Shown: in pieces, positions 23,719-35,921 of the stretch
Layout: every line of letters starts with the position of its first letter
Numbering within the stretch: position 1 is the first letter of the stretch
NCBI RefSeq assembly: GCF_030253575.1
Contig: NC_080562.1
Coordinates: forward strand, 29,653,852 to 29,717,851
Reading direction: 5' to 3'
DNA: 64,000 nucleotides
DNA from: Rhododendron vialii
Taxonomy: Eukaryota; Streptophyta; Magnoliopsida; Ericales; Ericaceae
The notes under the pieces: generated by a model
The model's database searches: none
What the model saw: the letters and a program-made list of their open reading frames with translations, nothing else
What the model was told of the DNA's origin: nothing
Program-made: the position numbers and the translations under genes

Positions 23719-24327
23719 TTAGAATCTGTCATCCCTTGGGTGCCTGTTTGTTGGTCGTTGGCTGGTTCTAATGGCGTTCACGAAGTATCGGTTCTACTTG
23801 TGCAGTGTGTGTTGTGCCTTGATGGAAGAAAATAGGTAGCCCTTCGTTGTAATTTGTTTATCTGTTGGCTGGAATGCACATGTTTTTCTGATTTCTGTAA
23901 TTTTGGTTGGATTCCTTGTAAGTACCGCTGGGCCTTTAATGATACTATGTGATCGACTGTTCTCAAAGGAAAAAAAAAAGACTAGGAAATGCGAAGAAAT
24001 TTCAACTTTTTTGCAGATTGTTATTCCTCTCTATTTTGATATTTCTTCGAGAAACAATCTCCAAGAAATATCATCGAGACTTAAAAACATAGTGTACTAT
24101 CTTCAACACAGAATGCTAATTGGTACATTACTCATAGGACGAAGCCAGAAGTTTGATGCCCGCATTAGTTTTTTCATCAGGCTTGGGAATTTCTCATTGC
24201 GGAGATCAGATTTGTGATTATCCGTATTTTTTTGTCCGTCTCAATGACTGGAACTCGAAAGATATGAAAAGAATGTAAATCCAATTAAAAAAAGGGCGTT
24301 ATATAAATAGCTCAAAATAAGCTTTGG

Positions 24328-24650
24328 CCACGTTAGGTTTGGATTAAAAAGTATTTAGTGACTTTTTTTTTTGTCTGTATTCAAAAGTTAGTCTTGCGTC
24401 AAATTTTTTCAACTTATTAATTCGTCTCGACGAGAGGAATCAGAAAAGTATAAAATTAGGATGGAAACTCATATTTTTTTATAAAAAATAAAATTATTAG
24501 TTTCAATCATAAAAATTTACTTTCTTGATTTCTCTCGTCGAGACGAATTAATAAGCCACAAAAGTACGACGCAAAACTAACAAATGCGAATTTTTTTGAA
24601 TAAAACAAAAAAAGAAATCACTCCTTGGTTTTTAATCCAAACCTACCCTT
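24328..24650. mobile_element. Long hairpin MITE
   Basis: The ends GTTAGGTTTGGATTAAAAA and, on the other strand, GGTAGGTTTGGATTAAAAA are inverted copies; the arms stay complementary over about 150 bp, including TTCGTCTCGACGAGAGGAAT and its mirror at about 24530. Internal blocks match the element at 5034-5398. Non-coding. Confidence 0.8.
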
Positions 24651-24712
24651 CAATATTTTCTCTTGTATATTTGTAAACCAAACCTATTATTGAAAATTCA
24701 AATAATTCTAAT

Positions 24713-25307
24713 TGTGATACCCTGTCCGGGTATTTTACTGATTTGAATGTTATGACGGGTTTGATGGATTGTAATATCCGTACTTTTCATAAATATTTCA
24801 CCCGTGCATTAAGGAAATTGCGTCATGTACTAGTAGATTTTAGGGTAAAAATATACTGCATTATTTTGCATGAAAAGCCGTAGGGTGGCGATTTTGTGAG
24901 GGGTGAGCACGTGAAAGTGCGATGGCTGTGCATGGGTGATGAGAAGATAAGTGTGGTGAGAAAAGTTAAGAAGACAAAATGAGATAAAAGACAAAGGGGT
25001 GGACATATGTCATCTTTATAATCATATATTTGGTGAGTCAACTCAGGAGGATAGTATTTGTTAAGGAGAAAATGGGTTTTGGGGGTGGTTTTCCCGGGGA
25101 GGAAAAAAAACGAAAGAGTAGTTGGGTGAAAAATATTGGGAGAGGTAAAGATGAGAGGAAGAGCAAAGGTAAGTTGAGGAGAGAAGGTTATGTGGGAGGT
25201 ATAAACGATAAAGTGTGTAAATGTTTAAGGATGTGGGTTTGATTCTTAGTACTTAATATTTGTTGTTTATATTGTGGTTGTGATACTTGAGGATCTGGAT
25301 TGTTACA
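24713..25307 (+). mobile_element. Probable solo LTR (Ty3-type)
   Basis: The 595-bp segment begins TGTGATACCCTGTCCGGG and ends GGATTGTTACA, the TG...CA ends seen in plant Ty3-type LTRs. The flanks CTAAT (24708-24712) and CTAAC (25308-25312) form a 5-bp duplication with one mismatch. No internal region or second LTR is next to it, so it is read as an old solo LTR. Strand is uncertain. Confidence 0.65.
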
Positions 25308-25624
25308 CTAACATTTTAAGAAAACATGTCAGTTTTATACACCCTAAGTCCTACAAACTAAATTATGTTCCTTTGCGGAATTCAATGTCCAAAATTTAAT
25401 AAATTTTCCATTCTGCCCTCGTTTTAGGACCCAAACAAAACTTAGTAATAAAACAATGCGTCAAGTAATTGTAGAAAAACTTTTTTACAAAGAATCATTG
25501 TGTCTTAGAGAAAGTTGAATTTTCAATAGGAACTAACTTTTTAGCAACGGAGTGAGTATTTTTTAAGGTTTGTCAAACTCAAAAAATAATAAAAAGTGAT
25601 GAAACTAACGATGGGTTCCCTAGT

Positions 25625-26212
25625 CTCCAATGATTTGAGCCGTTCGTGAATTATTCGAGACTCGACTTGGTAAAGGCTCGTTCGAGTTCATTCGGGTACT
25701 AAATGAGCTGAATCTAAATCTTAATTTTAGGCTCGTTAAATAAATGAGCCGAACTTGAACCTGACAGTATTCGGCTCGATTAAGGCCGCAAACTTGAAGT
25801 ATATGTATATAATCCCATAAAAGTTTTACATATAACCTTGAATATGTATAAACTTCTACATGTACATAATATAAATTTTATAACTTGTACATATATAAAC
25901 TTGTAAAAGTACTATAAACATGTATTTTAATACAGTATGTTTTTGTAATATGTATATGTAGGAAATTACTTATGTACAAACTAGAAATTTTATTTGTAAT
26001 TCTAGACTTGTATCAGAGTGTAAGTATCTAATATTTTTGAGTTGTTAAAGCTCGTGAACAAATTCGAGCTCGACTCAAATCCAGGGAAACTCGACTTGAG
26101 CTCAACTTGTCAAATTTTCATGGAGCTTGAGTTCGGCTCAAGTTCGCGTGAAAACTTAATGAATGAACCTGAACATTCTAAAGTTAGGCTCGATTCGGCT
26201 CATTTGCAGTCC
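25625..26212. mobile_element. Eroded hAT-like MITE (TAGGG family)
   Basis: It contains the family blocks GGCTCGTTCGAGTTCATTCG and TTAGGCTCGATTCGGCTCAT and ends GCAGTCCTA. The centre (25800-25990) is an AT-rich stretch with many TGTATA/TACAT repeats. The left boundary is approximate and no duplication could be read. Confidence 0.55.
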
Positions 26213-26734
26213 TACTTAAACACATATGAGCAACAACAATTATTCGGTGGTCTTGGAACACCGTCTCCTTGTGCCTAACACTCTTATACATCAAACATTT
26301 CTATGGAGCTCAATAGTAAATCTATGAAGTTTATAAAAGTATGTGGTGAATAAAGGTACGAGACATTATGTTGTGATGTCCCCCAAACCACCGAGGGGTG
26401 TTTTGGCTAAACAATTTAGTCTGAATTATTGGATTATGGGAAAATGACGGGTCCATGACGTGTTTTGATAATTAATACCCTTCAAGGACATGCTAAGAAT
26501 AATTATTAATGCTAAAAATGCCCTTGATGAATATTAATTATCAAAATACGTCATAGGCCGTTATTTTCCCTTGGATTATTCATGGGGATAATCCAACTTG
26601 TTTGGGCTCAAATATGAGGGGTTGGACTGGCTTTTTGCTAACACGTAACAAGAGCCCAACTCAATTTCTAGGGAGAAAACATATCATGAATAGACCATTT
26701 TTAGGCAATCCCCTTTTTTCCCTCCCCGCCCCCT

Positions 26735-27290
26735 TTTTTTTTTTTGAACACATTCAATTTATTCCATAACAAAGCCCGAAGGCAATATAGATTTCATCAA
26801 AAAAATACAAGAATGAGCCAAAATTATCCAGACTTCTACACAGGCACCCCCCTGCAGAAGCAAGACCGGCGAAGTTGTCAGATGAGAACCAATCAAGGCC
26901 TAGATACTAGATAGTAGAGAATCCAAACGGACCAGACCCCAACTCAAACTCGATAAGCGCATATGAAATCTGGATGGCGAGAGCCGTTCACCGGAGCAGA
27001 AGTCAATAGCAGACCCCATCACCGACAACAGCACCCGGATGAATCTCAACCCACCAACAACCTCAAACAACCCCAACTTCGGGCGATCCTCAATAGGCAC
27101 CGGATTATTCGCTCATCTCCTCTTCCACACCAGATTTGGGGAAGCCAAACTGGTATCAAACCGGACTGATTTGGTGGAAACCCAAATCAGCCGGTAGACC
27201 GAGCCAAGCGGCCGGAAAAAAAGAAAGACAAAAGAAAGAAAAAACCTAACCTCAACGCCGGCCCCCACCTCGCCGCCCCTTTCATGCAAG
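26735..27290 (-). mobile_element. Retroposon tail (LINE-like), minus strand
   Basis: On the minus strand the segment ends in TTATGGAATAAATTGAATG followed by a run of A (the T run at about 26733-26744), resembling the 3' ends of plant L1-type elements. The body is GC-richer than its surroundings and has no recognisable reverse transcriptase. The 5' limit near 27290 is a guess from base composition; a short GCCCC match at both ends could be a remnant target duplication. Confidence 0.45.
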
Positions 27291-27606
27291 GGAATTCCGG
27301 TAATTTGTGGGCTGTAAAAATTGAAGGGAAAAAAATGTCAAATAATCCATCCAACCAATAAGCCAATAACCCATACGAAAATACTAAAAAAATAAAATTA
27401 AATGGGCTAAATAGTTCAATAATTCAATAAGCTGCCTTAGGAGGTGTTTCCACTAATGAATACAACTTATTCACCAAAAATCACAAGTTGTTCGCACTAA
27501 TGATTAAGTTGTTCATTAGTGTAAACAACATATAAAATTGATATAACTTATGTGAACACTCTAATTATTAGGGCAAAACCACCGCGTAATTACTCGAGTA
27601 GTAATC

Positions 27607-27922
27607 TAGGCCCCGTTTCGCTAACAACTTTTTGCGTTTTTTCTAACATTTTTCATTATTCAATTTTTTCCCCTCATTTGTTAGTTTTGTGCGAAGCTTT
27701 TGTGACTAATTGAAGTAAAATAATTTTGTTTTTATCCAAATATTTAGAGAAATAATCACTTTTAAGAAGAAAAAAAAAGAGAGTAAAAAGTTGATTTTTT
27801 TTTTTGCTTTAAAGTGATGATTTTTTAAAATAGTGCAAAACTAATAAACATGAAAAAATTAAATAAGAAAAAAAGTGCAGTTACAGAAAAAGTTCAAAAA
27901 GTTGTTGGTGAGACAAGGCCTA
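27607..27922. mobile_element. Long hairpin MITE (GGCCCCGTTTCGCTAAC)
   Basis: The left end TAGGCCCCGTTTCGCTAAC and the right end, read on the other strand TAGGCCTTGTCTCACCAAC, are inverted, followed in both arms by AACTTTTTG. The arms pair over about 140 bp. It belongs to the same general group as 5034-5398 and 54430-54597. Confidence 0.75.
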
Positions 27923-28073
27923 AATTTTGTTACGTCGTCCCCTATCCAATGAACGGATTCAGTAAATCTATGAGTATATACATTCATGTACATATGTTAA
28001 GTACATGTGTATTTTGGATAAGTTTTGAGTCCTATAAAAATTATTCAAGTTTTTTATTTTGTTCAAAATATCA

Positions 28074-28167
28074 TTGTAAAAAATTAATTCAATCTAATAT
28101 CAGTAAAGAGTCTAAAAACATTGTAAAAAATTAATTCAATCTAATATCAGTAAAGAGTCTAAAAACA
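28074..28167. repeat. 47-bp tandem duplication upstream of ACX3
   Basis: Two adjacent identical copies (28074-28120 and 28121-28167) of a 47-bp AT-rich unit starting TTGTAAAAAATTAATTC. They lie about 480 bp before the ACX3 start codon and so probably in its promoter region. No known element is recognised. Confidence 0.93.
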
Positions 28168-28644
28168 TTTACAGAATATTTTAATTTTACTTTAAAATTC
28201 AGGTTTAAATTCTATCGCAAATGTGGATGTTTCATAAACGCTTCTACTGATATCGGATCGATTTATTTTTTACACGTACTGTAAATAAATATTTTAAACA
28301 AAATAAATAGCTCGGATCATTTTTTTAAGACCGAATACAGGTCCAAATACATATGTACGTGAATCAGTGTATGTAGCAGCGCTCGAATGGATTATGATGG
28401 CACACATCCCAACAACTTAAAAAAAAGTTGAAGACATCAGGCACCAATTCCGAAATCTGGCATCCGCCCACGTGCCGGCGATGCCGCCGCCTAACTAGAC
28501 CATTTCAAGCAAAGCCTTCCCGGCTCCCGCAACCTCCTCTCCGTCCCATAATCCCATTTGATTTCAACCTCCTCCCTCTCAGCTCCCCCCCACCCCCTCT
28601 CTCTCTAAAAACCTCCGACCAGAATTCCAATTCCAACCTCATCC

Positions 28645-31600
28645 ATGGCCTCCCCAATCGACCGCCCCACATTCCGCACCAAAATCCTCCTCAACCACCT
28701 CCTCCTCAACCCCGACCAAACCCTACCTCCCCTCGCGCCTTCTCCCTGCCTCAACTACTCCCCTCCCGAACTCTCCAATAGTTTCCAATTCGACACGCGC
28801 GAGATGCGAAAGCTGTCCGACGGCCACCACGTGGCGGATAGGGACTGGCTGTTCGGGCTGATGACGCAGAGCAAGCTGTTCTGCCCCAGGGAGAGGGGCG
28901 CCGGTAGGGTCTTCGTCGGCCCGGATTATAACCAGTCGATGGAGCAGCAGAGGGAGATGACTATGAGGAGGATCGAGTACTTGTTGGGGAGAGGGGTGTT
29001 TGAAGGCTGGCTCACGGGGAAAGGGCCCGAGGCGGAGTTCAGGAAGCTGGCGTTTTTGGAAGTCTTGGGGATTTTTGATCACTCGCTCGCGATTAAGCTC
29101 GGGGTTCACTTCTTTTTATGGTGCGTTTAATGTCTGGTAGTATATTTTTTCAATAATCTAGAAAGTAATCTATCGCATTTCAAGAAATGAGAACCCGATT
29201 TGTGGTGTACCCATGTACCATGTGATCCGTAGCCGCAGGACAGGATTGCGTGGGATTCTTTTGAAATGGAGAATCTTTAAACACGATCCTAAGGTACATG
29301 GGTACTCCAAAATTTGGGTACAAAGAATCTCTGGCTAGAGAAAGGGCGGGTAATTTTGGGAATTCATATATTTTGAGGAGTAATGATTATTTCATTGAAA
29401 AGTTGAGAATCCCAGAAAAGTACAGAAAAATTTGGGAAGTGTTTTTGTGGGCTCAGTGAGGACGAAGCTAGAAATGGAAATTTGGGGTGGCCAATTTAAG
29501 ATGGAATTATTATTTTTTTGGATCGGCAAGCAATAGTGAATTTTGTGTATAAAGAATATGAAAATACTAATTGCACGTGTGATTATTGCATGGTATTAGA
29601 GGTCGGGTAATGCTATACTTTTGAAAGATAGTCACGAGATAAATAGATGCAATGACTAGAAGTTTCAAGAAATTAGGAGGTCATGTTACATAAAGTTTTA
29701 TAATTTAGAGGTGCTATGGTAATTACTCGAAAGTTGGGAGTGGGTGAGGACACCCTTGGCACCTCCTCCCTTGGTCCTCAGGGTTTGGTTATGGTGTAAA
29801 TGTAGATTTCGAGTGATATTTTGATGTTTTAAACATGGTATTTGAGCTGTGGTTCAAGCCCGGTCATGAAGGCTGGATAGATTTTTGAATGCCTGCAGAT
29901 GAGAATATGATAACTATGAATTAAAATCTTAGTAATCTGATTCCTGTGGTAGTCCGGGTCAGGTGGTAGGATTGGACTAGGAATTTTTTGGGGACATGTT
30001 TTTTGAGGAACTTTTGTGGAGTTCAGTGTTTTGTTTTATATGTGGATTGAGCAGGGCAGGCTGAATGTTAAGATTATAGCAGGGGAGGATGGAGATTGGG
30101 TTCTTACTTAGTTTGAAATGTTTTCAAATGTGATTCCGGGTGGACAAATGATCAGAACTCAGAACTGAATTCCTAATCTAGTATTTGCAAACACATGGGA
30201 TTCATTGGGATCTGTAATCACGTTGGCAATTTCCTCATGATTCTTGCTGTCTTGTTCAGATTTGGTAGAATGCAAAATTTTTGAAACCACTCACATGTAG
30301 GGATTTTAGGAATTCATCTTTCCCTAAATTGTATTTAGTTTCAAGTGCATTTATAAACAATCACAGTATCTCATGTCAAAGCATTTTGGGACGTATTACG
30401 AATGAAACTTCTCATGATGGATCAGCGTACCCTTATCAAATATTTGGGTACATAAGCCAGTATTCTAAGCTCTTGGGTTTAGGGAGATTTGGCACTTGAA
30501 CACATGCAGCCGAACAAGTACTCTTGTTTTAGTCCATGTAACATAGCTTCTTTGTGGGTGCTTGAGCCATTCCTAGCCTCTCCTCTACCCTGGCATGGTG
30601 CAACTGCATCCCTTAAGAGTGAGGTGTTTGATTTTTTGATGGATAAGCATATTGACAATCTGGTCCAACAAATGATAGGTGCGAGTTCTTTCGCATTTGA
30701 CATATAGGCTCACTTTCACATGTTGAAGTCTCCGCTTTTAGTTTTGCCTCTTTTTTCCTTCTTTCCAATTGGCGCACTCTTTTATAATTTTTATTTTTCT
30801 TGGTACTCTATTTACCTTTGTCTTCACCCTCTCTGCAGAAACTGTGGCTTTATTCTTTGCGACAAGATTGCTATTTTGGTTTTTAGATATCTAACCCACC
30901 ATCTGAAGACAAGTGCAACTGACCTAGGTTGCTTGGCTTCGATTCCTACATGTAGTTGTATATTTTTTCACAGAGTTTTTTTGTTGAACTTGATTGTAAG
31001 GGAGTAGATCGACTTAGCTACTGCAAGTAACAGCCTGTTAATTGAGTTCATATAAAAAGGTCTACGTGATTAATCTTTAAGTGTTGTGTTAATCGATGGA
31101 TGCAGGGGTGGTGCCATCCAATTTTTCGGCACAAAGCATCATCATGAGAAGTGGTTGAGGGACACTGAAAATTACGTGGTCAAGGGTTGCTTTGCAATGA
31201 CTGAGTTGGGGCATGGAAGTAATGTATGTGAAGGTGTTCCGTCATAGTATAGGATTTTTGACATGTTTATGTGTATCTATCTGCATAGTTTCTGGTAGTT
31301 ACTTCATGGTTTATGTTGGGTTTAGGTTCGAGGCATTGAAACAGTCACCATATATGATTCAAGCACTGGGGAGTTTGTCATCAACACTCCATGTGAATCA
31401 GCTCAGAAATATTGGATTGGAGGAGCAGCTAATGTGAGAAATCATATATTGCCCCTTTGTTCTTCCGTCAGCATGACTTAGAATTAACATGTTTGTTGTG
31501 ATTTCAGCATGCAACACACACGATAGTATTTTCACAGCTGAACATAGATGGAACCAATCACGGGGTCCATGCTTTTATAGCCCAGATAAGAGATGCAAAT

Positions 31601-34427
31601 GGCAACGTCTGCCCAAACATCCGCATAGCTGATTGTGGTCATAAGATTGGTTTAAATGGTGTTGACAATGGTCGAATCTGGTAAAAGCAACGCTTTATGT
31701 AGTTCCTCACCCCACCCCCTTCCCTCCTCTCCTCAAATTTGGCAAGAACTTGTAAATACGAAGAAATTGAAACATTTTGCCGTTATGTGGTTTTCCAGGT
31801 TTGATAATGTCCGCATCCCCAGAGAGAATTTGTTGAATTCTGTAGCTAATGTTTCTCCTGATGGGCAATATCTCAGTGCAATAAAAAATCCAGATCAGGT
31901 AAGTACCTCTACAGAATTGAAGTCTTCTTCTCCATCTTGTGCTCATTGTCAATGAAAGTACAACAATGTAACTTTCTTGCTCTCTATCTTGTGGTCCAAA
32001 TTCCTAAGGCAAGATAGACCGGTAGCCTAGACCTATTGGCAATCGTTGCTAACATTTATGTTAATTAAATTTAAACTGAGCGTGGTTATCTGTTTACAGA
32101 GGTTTGCGGCATTCATGGCCCCGTTGACTTCTGGTCGTGTAACGATTGCTTGCAGTGCGATTTACACATCAAAGGTAAAAGAGTTCACCCAATGCATCTG
32201 TCATTCTAGAGCTTGTTTTTGCTATGTGTGTTCGCGGGGATAAGGGAACTAGAATCATCTCCAACCCAATATATTTGGATTCTTAGGGATGTTTTATCTT
32301 TTTCTATTCTCTTGACAGATTGGTTTAGCAATTGCCATAAGGTACTCATTGAGCAGGCGAGCATTTTCTGTTACACCTAATGGGCCTGAAGTTCTTTTGC
32401 TTGATTATCCAAGTCATCAACGGCGGCTCTTGCCTCTTCTTGCAAAGACGTAAGTTTCTCACCAACTGGATCTGCAGTATGTAAGCTTCTTTGAACTTTC
32501 AAGTTACAACTTATGGCTTGTACGTTCGAATGCATAGACGGAGCAAGGTTTTATTGCTTATTTAAAATTGCTGTTGTATTGGCTATTATTGGGTGAGTGA
32601 GATAATGCATTGCAAACTGCCCCGTGCAAATCTACATTGACTAGTGGTGAAAGGTTTGGTTTTGCTGAAGTCTTTGCTTCTTGATTCTAGTTCTGAATTT
32701 GTATTTTGCCATTATAGTTTATAAGAACCATATCATATACAACTTTGAGTGTGTTTGGAAATGCCATTATGAACTTACCATGTGGATATTAATGACTTAA
32801 CATTAATAGTTAGTGCTTTACGGTGACTATTAAACACATTTTCAGTGTTTAATAAGATTGGACGTAGTTTTTGTTTCCAGCGATGATTTTCCAAAGGAAG
32901 TACGGCGGACGTCCCTATATACCAGCCAATTTTGAGTCCTACACTTTCCCTAGATGTGTGTTGAATTATTAATCCTGACTCTATATTGGTGTGGGGAGAC
33001 CCAGTAGTGCATTTTGCAGTTCTCTGGGATTAGCAATTTGCCTCTCCACAGTAATTTATTTAAATTTGGTGTGCCCACAAAAATTAAATAGTGATGGGCT
33101 GATAATACTGAAACTTATATGGTATTTCATTCTGGAAAAGTAGCTGCAATTACTATGATGCTGTTTGATGTTGGCCTAATGTCCCAAATTTTATGCATGT
33201 TTGGTGCAATCCATTTTTCTAGCTTGAAATTAAACAGCCTAAGAGATCCAAAATAAAAAGTAAAAAAATCAATAACTAAACAGCCTAATTCCATTACCAA
33301 TTAATATTAATGCATTTACTGTTATCGTGACTCATCACATGGTGCGTTTAATTGAGTATTGCTACTCCGACACATTGCTTTCGTGATCTTGCTGCAGATA
33401 TGCAATGAGCTTTGCTGCTAATTATTTGAAAACAATATTTGTGACGAGGACACCTGAATCAAACAAAACCATCCACGTTGTTTCAAGTGCATTCAAGGCT
33501 ACATTAACTTGGCATAACATGCGAACTCTTCAGGTCATAAACCATAATTTCTAGTTTCTGAGTCCTTCCTATTCCTACAAATGTTCTCATGAGACATTCT
33601 TTTTATATGAGTCAGGAATGTCGTGAAGCTTGTGGTGGACAAGGTATGAAGACTGAAAATCACGTAGGCCATCTAAAAGGTGAATTCGATGTGCAATCCA
33701 CATTTGAGGGGGATAACAACGTTCTTATGCAACAGGTATTGTTGGAGTATGGCCTCATGTTATCATTAAACTTGCATAAAACCTGTGTCAGAATAAAAGT
33801 TGGAGTTGCAGCACTGATTTGAGCCCACAAATTTTGTATGACGGGCTTATTTCTTGACCTGAAAAAATAATGAATAAAATAGTACTTGTTACATTCGAGG
33901 GAATTTTGGTGTTTTATTGGATTGTTCATTGAAATTCACACTAGTGAATGTTTTATTTCGGGCTTGCACACTATTTGTCAAAGCAAAACATTTTTTAATT
34001 AAGCTAGTTTTTTAGGGAATGGGGAGTTAATGACTGGGGTTTTATGAACTCAGGTTAGCAAGGCACTTCTAGCTGAATATATAGCAGCTCAGAAGAGGAA
34101 CAGACCATTTAAAGAATTGGGTCTGGAACATATGAACAAATCTTGTCCTGTCATCCCTTCTCAGCTCACAAATTCTACCCTCAGGAGCATCCAATTCCAG
34201 GTAATACAATTTTAGCTTTAGGGATATGAAAGTGATTCTTGTCGAATTAATTGAGTGGATTCTCACCGGTTGTGTTCGGCAGACTGATATATTTTGCCTA
34301 AGAGAGCGAGATCTACTTAGTCGCTTTGCTGCAGAAGTTTCAGCACACGAAGCACAGGGACAAAGCAAAGAATACGCATTCATTCTGGTAATCCTGCACC
34401 TCTCCATGTGCCAATGTCTTGCTTTAC

Positions 34428-34468
<41 letters not shown>

Positions 34469-35538
34469 TCTTGCTTATTTCTTTCTTCTTCCAACCAGAG
34501 TTATCAACTTGCTGAAGACTTGGGCAAGGCCTTCTCAGAACGATCAATTTTCCAAACCTTTATCGAGGCTGAGGCAGCTTTATCTAGTGGCTCGTTGAAG
34601 GTAAATCTCAGGAACTGTTTTCTACGTGTATCTCCATAGGCATTTATTGTTGGATTTTTCACTGCCCTCGGAAAATCGAGGTCAATCTTGGCAACTGTTT
34701 CATCACTTAGTCTGAAGAAGCAGTATGTAAGAATTCAGAGTTAAGTGCTTCCCATTTCCACATCTAGAGGGAGATCTGAGATTTAGGTGTAAGAGATGAC
34801 TGAAATGTAGCATTCACAGATTAGGTAAATGAAATATCTGACTTACTCTGATCAGTACATTTGTCTGGTTTCCCATTGCTGCTAGTAGAACAACTACGTG
34901 CGTTTGTCTCTCTGCATTTTATGGATGGACGTTTGACGATAAATAAAGCAGTAAAATGGAAAATTCAGCAGCCTAGCGGCAGTAAAAAAAATACTATCAA
35001 ATGGAAATGCTTTTTGACACTCAACCTGATGTTGTCTCATTTGGTCCGTTTACTTCAGTCTTCTGCCTATATTTAACGGTATATCCATTTCAACCCTGAA
35101 ATAGAAATAAGAAAGATAGAAAGGTACACAGAGAGGCTAAGTTGGTGGTTAGATTGTCATTTGGGATTTCTCTTTCAGGATTCTCCCCTGGAGAATAGTG
35201 GTCTCTTCTGATTCATGGATGCTATGGTTAGTAACTGAAGTGTAATCATAAGGCATCAGAGAGTAATAATAGTCGTTTCCTATTTGCAGGATATATTAGG
35301 CCTTGTGAGGACCATGTATGCATTGATCAGCTTGGAAGAAGATGCCTCGTTCCTCCGATACGGCTACTTATCACCGGATAATGCTGCTGCCGTCAGGAAA
35401 GAAGTGGCTAAACTGTGCAGTGAACTCCGACCCCATGCACTAGCCTTGGTCAGTTCTTTCGGGATACCTGATGCTTTCTTGAGCCCTATAGCCTACAATT
35501 GGATTGAGGCAGATTCTTGGTTTTCTGTTAAAAAATAG
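28645..35538 (+). CDS. ACX3: Peroxisomal acyl-CoA oxidase, ACX3 type, 13 exons
   Basis: Exons: 28645-29120, 31106-31223, 31326-31433, 31508-31680, 31799-31898, 32100-32174, 32319-32449, 33398-33533, 33616-33735, 34054-34200, 34283-34387, 34499-34600, 35290-35538. All junctions are GT-AG, the frame closes exactly and yields 679 residues, against about 675 for Arabidopsis ACX3, which it follows along its whole length. It oxidises medium-chain acyl-CoA to trans-2-enoyl-CoA with FAD, giving hydrogen peroxide, the first step of peroxisomal beta-oxidation. Visible parts: an N-terminal RTKILLNHL (11-19) that fits a PTS2 signal (R-X6-HL), the FAD/substrate block [12 protein letters not shown] (187-198), and the catalytic-Glu region TFEGDN with Glu470. 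The C-terminus (FSVKK) has no PTS1. Introns 1 and 7 are the longest (1985 and 948 bp). Intron 11 has a CT repeat before its acceptor. Confidence 0.96.
34432..34462. repeat. (CT)n tract in ACX3 intron 11
   Basis: About 15 CT units end about 36 bp before the exon-12 acceptor (AG at 34497-34498), adding to the polypyrimidine tract. Length variation here might affect splicing of exon 12; that is inference. Confidence 0.85.
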
Positions 35539-35611
35539 GCTGAGGTACTTTCAAAACAATAGTACTCCTACTAAGTATGGAATTTCTATAAAAATAATCG
35601 AGGTTTAAAAG

Positions 35612-35921
35612 TCATTGATCAGCTTGGAAGAAGATGCCTCGTTCCTCCGATACGGCTACTTATCACCGGATAATGCTGCTGCTGTCAGGAAAGAAGTGAC
35701 TAAACTGTGCAGTGAACTCCAACCCCATGCACTAGCCTCGGTCAGTTCTTTCGGGGTTCCTGATGCTTTCTTGAGCCCTATAGCCTACAATTGGATTGAG
35801 GCAAATTCTTGGTTTTCTGTTCAAAAATAGGCTGAGGTACTTTCAAAACAATAGTACTCACTACTACTACTACTCCTACTAAGTATGGAATTTTTATAAA
35901 AATAATCGACGTTTAAAAGCC
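35612..35921 (+). pseudogene. Tandem copy of the ACX3 terminal exon and 3' region
   Basis: From CATTGATCAGCTTGG (35613) the sequence repeats 35321-35611, covering most of exon 13, its stop codon and about 70 bp of 3' sequence. The offset is 292 bp at the start and 308 bp at the end because of a CTA-repeat expansion near 35866. The copied frame stays open to the same stop (35830). I count eight base changes in about 215 coding bases, changing six residues (Ala to Thr, Arg to Gln, Leu to Ser, Ile to Val, Asp to Asn, Lys to Gln) and only one silent site outside those codons, so constraint is relaxed. It lacks the first residues of exon 13 ([11 protein letters not shown]). An AAAAG at 35607-35611 could serve as a weak acceptor in the right phase, but it has no pyrimidine tract. 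Confidence 0.9.

Larger units (their letters stand above)
20594..28644. other. Intergenic region between RABA1 and ACX3 genes
   Basis: Eight kilobases without a recognised gene. The first few hundred bases are the RABA1 3' region. It then holds a hAT-like MITE, a hAT fragment, a PIF/Harbinger-like MITE, two hairpin MITEs, a probable solo LTR, an eroded hAT-like MITE, a minus-strand retroposon tail and a 47-bp tandem repeat. GC-rich DNA at 22510-22760 has open frames on both strands but no family resemblance. The last 200 bp before 28645 are CT/CCTCC-rich, like a leader. Confidence 0.7.

Noticed and set aside
25030-25242. A 70-residue Lys/Gly-rich plus-strand frame
   Set aside because: It lies inside a probable solo LTR and is low complexity.
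30281-30707. Short open frames inside ACX3 intron 1
   Set aside because: They lie between two well-supported exons, have no homology, and match random expectation for intron DNA.
35612-35830. A second complete acyl-CoA oxidase gene after ACX3
   Set aside because: Only the last exon and its 3' sequence are duplicated; none of the other twelve exons is present.
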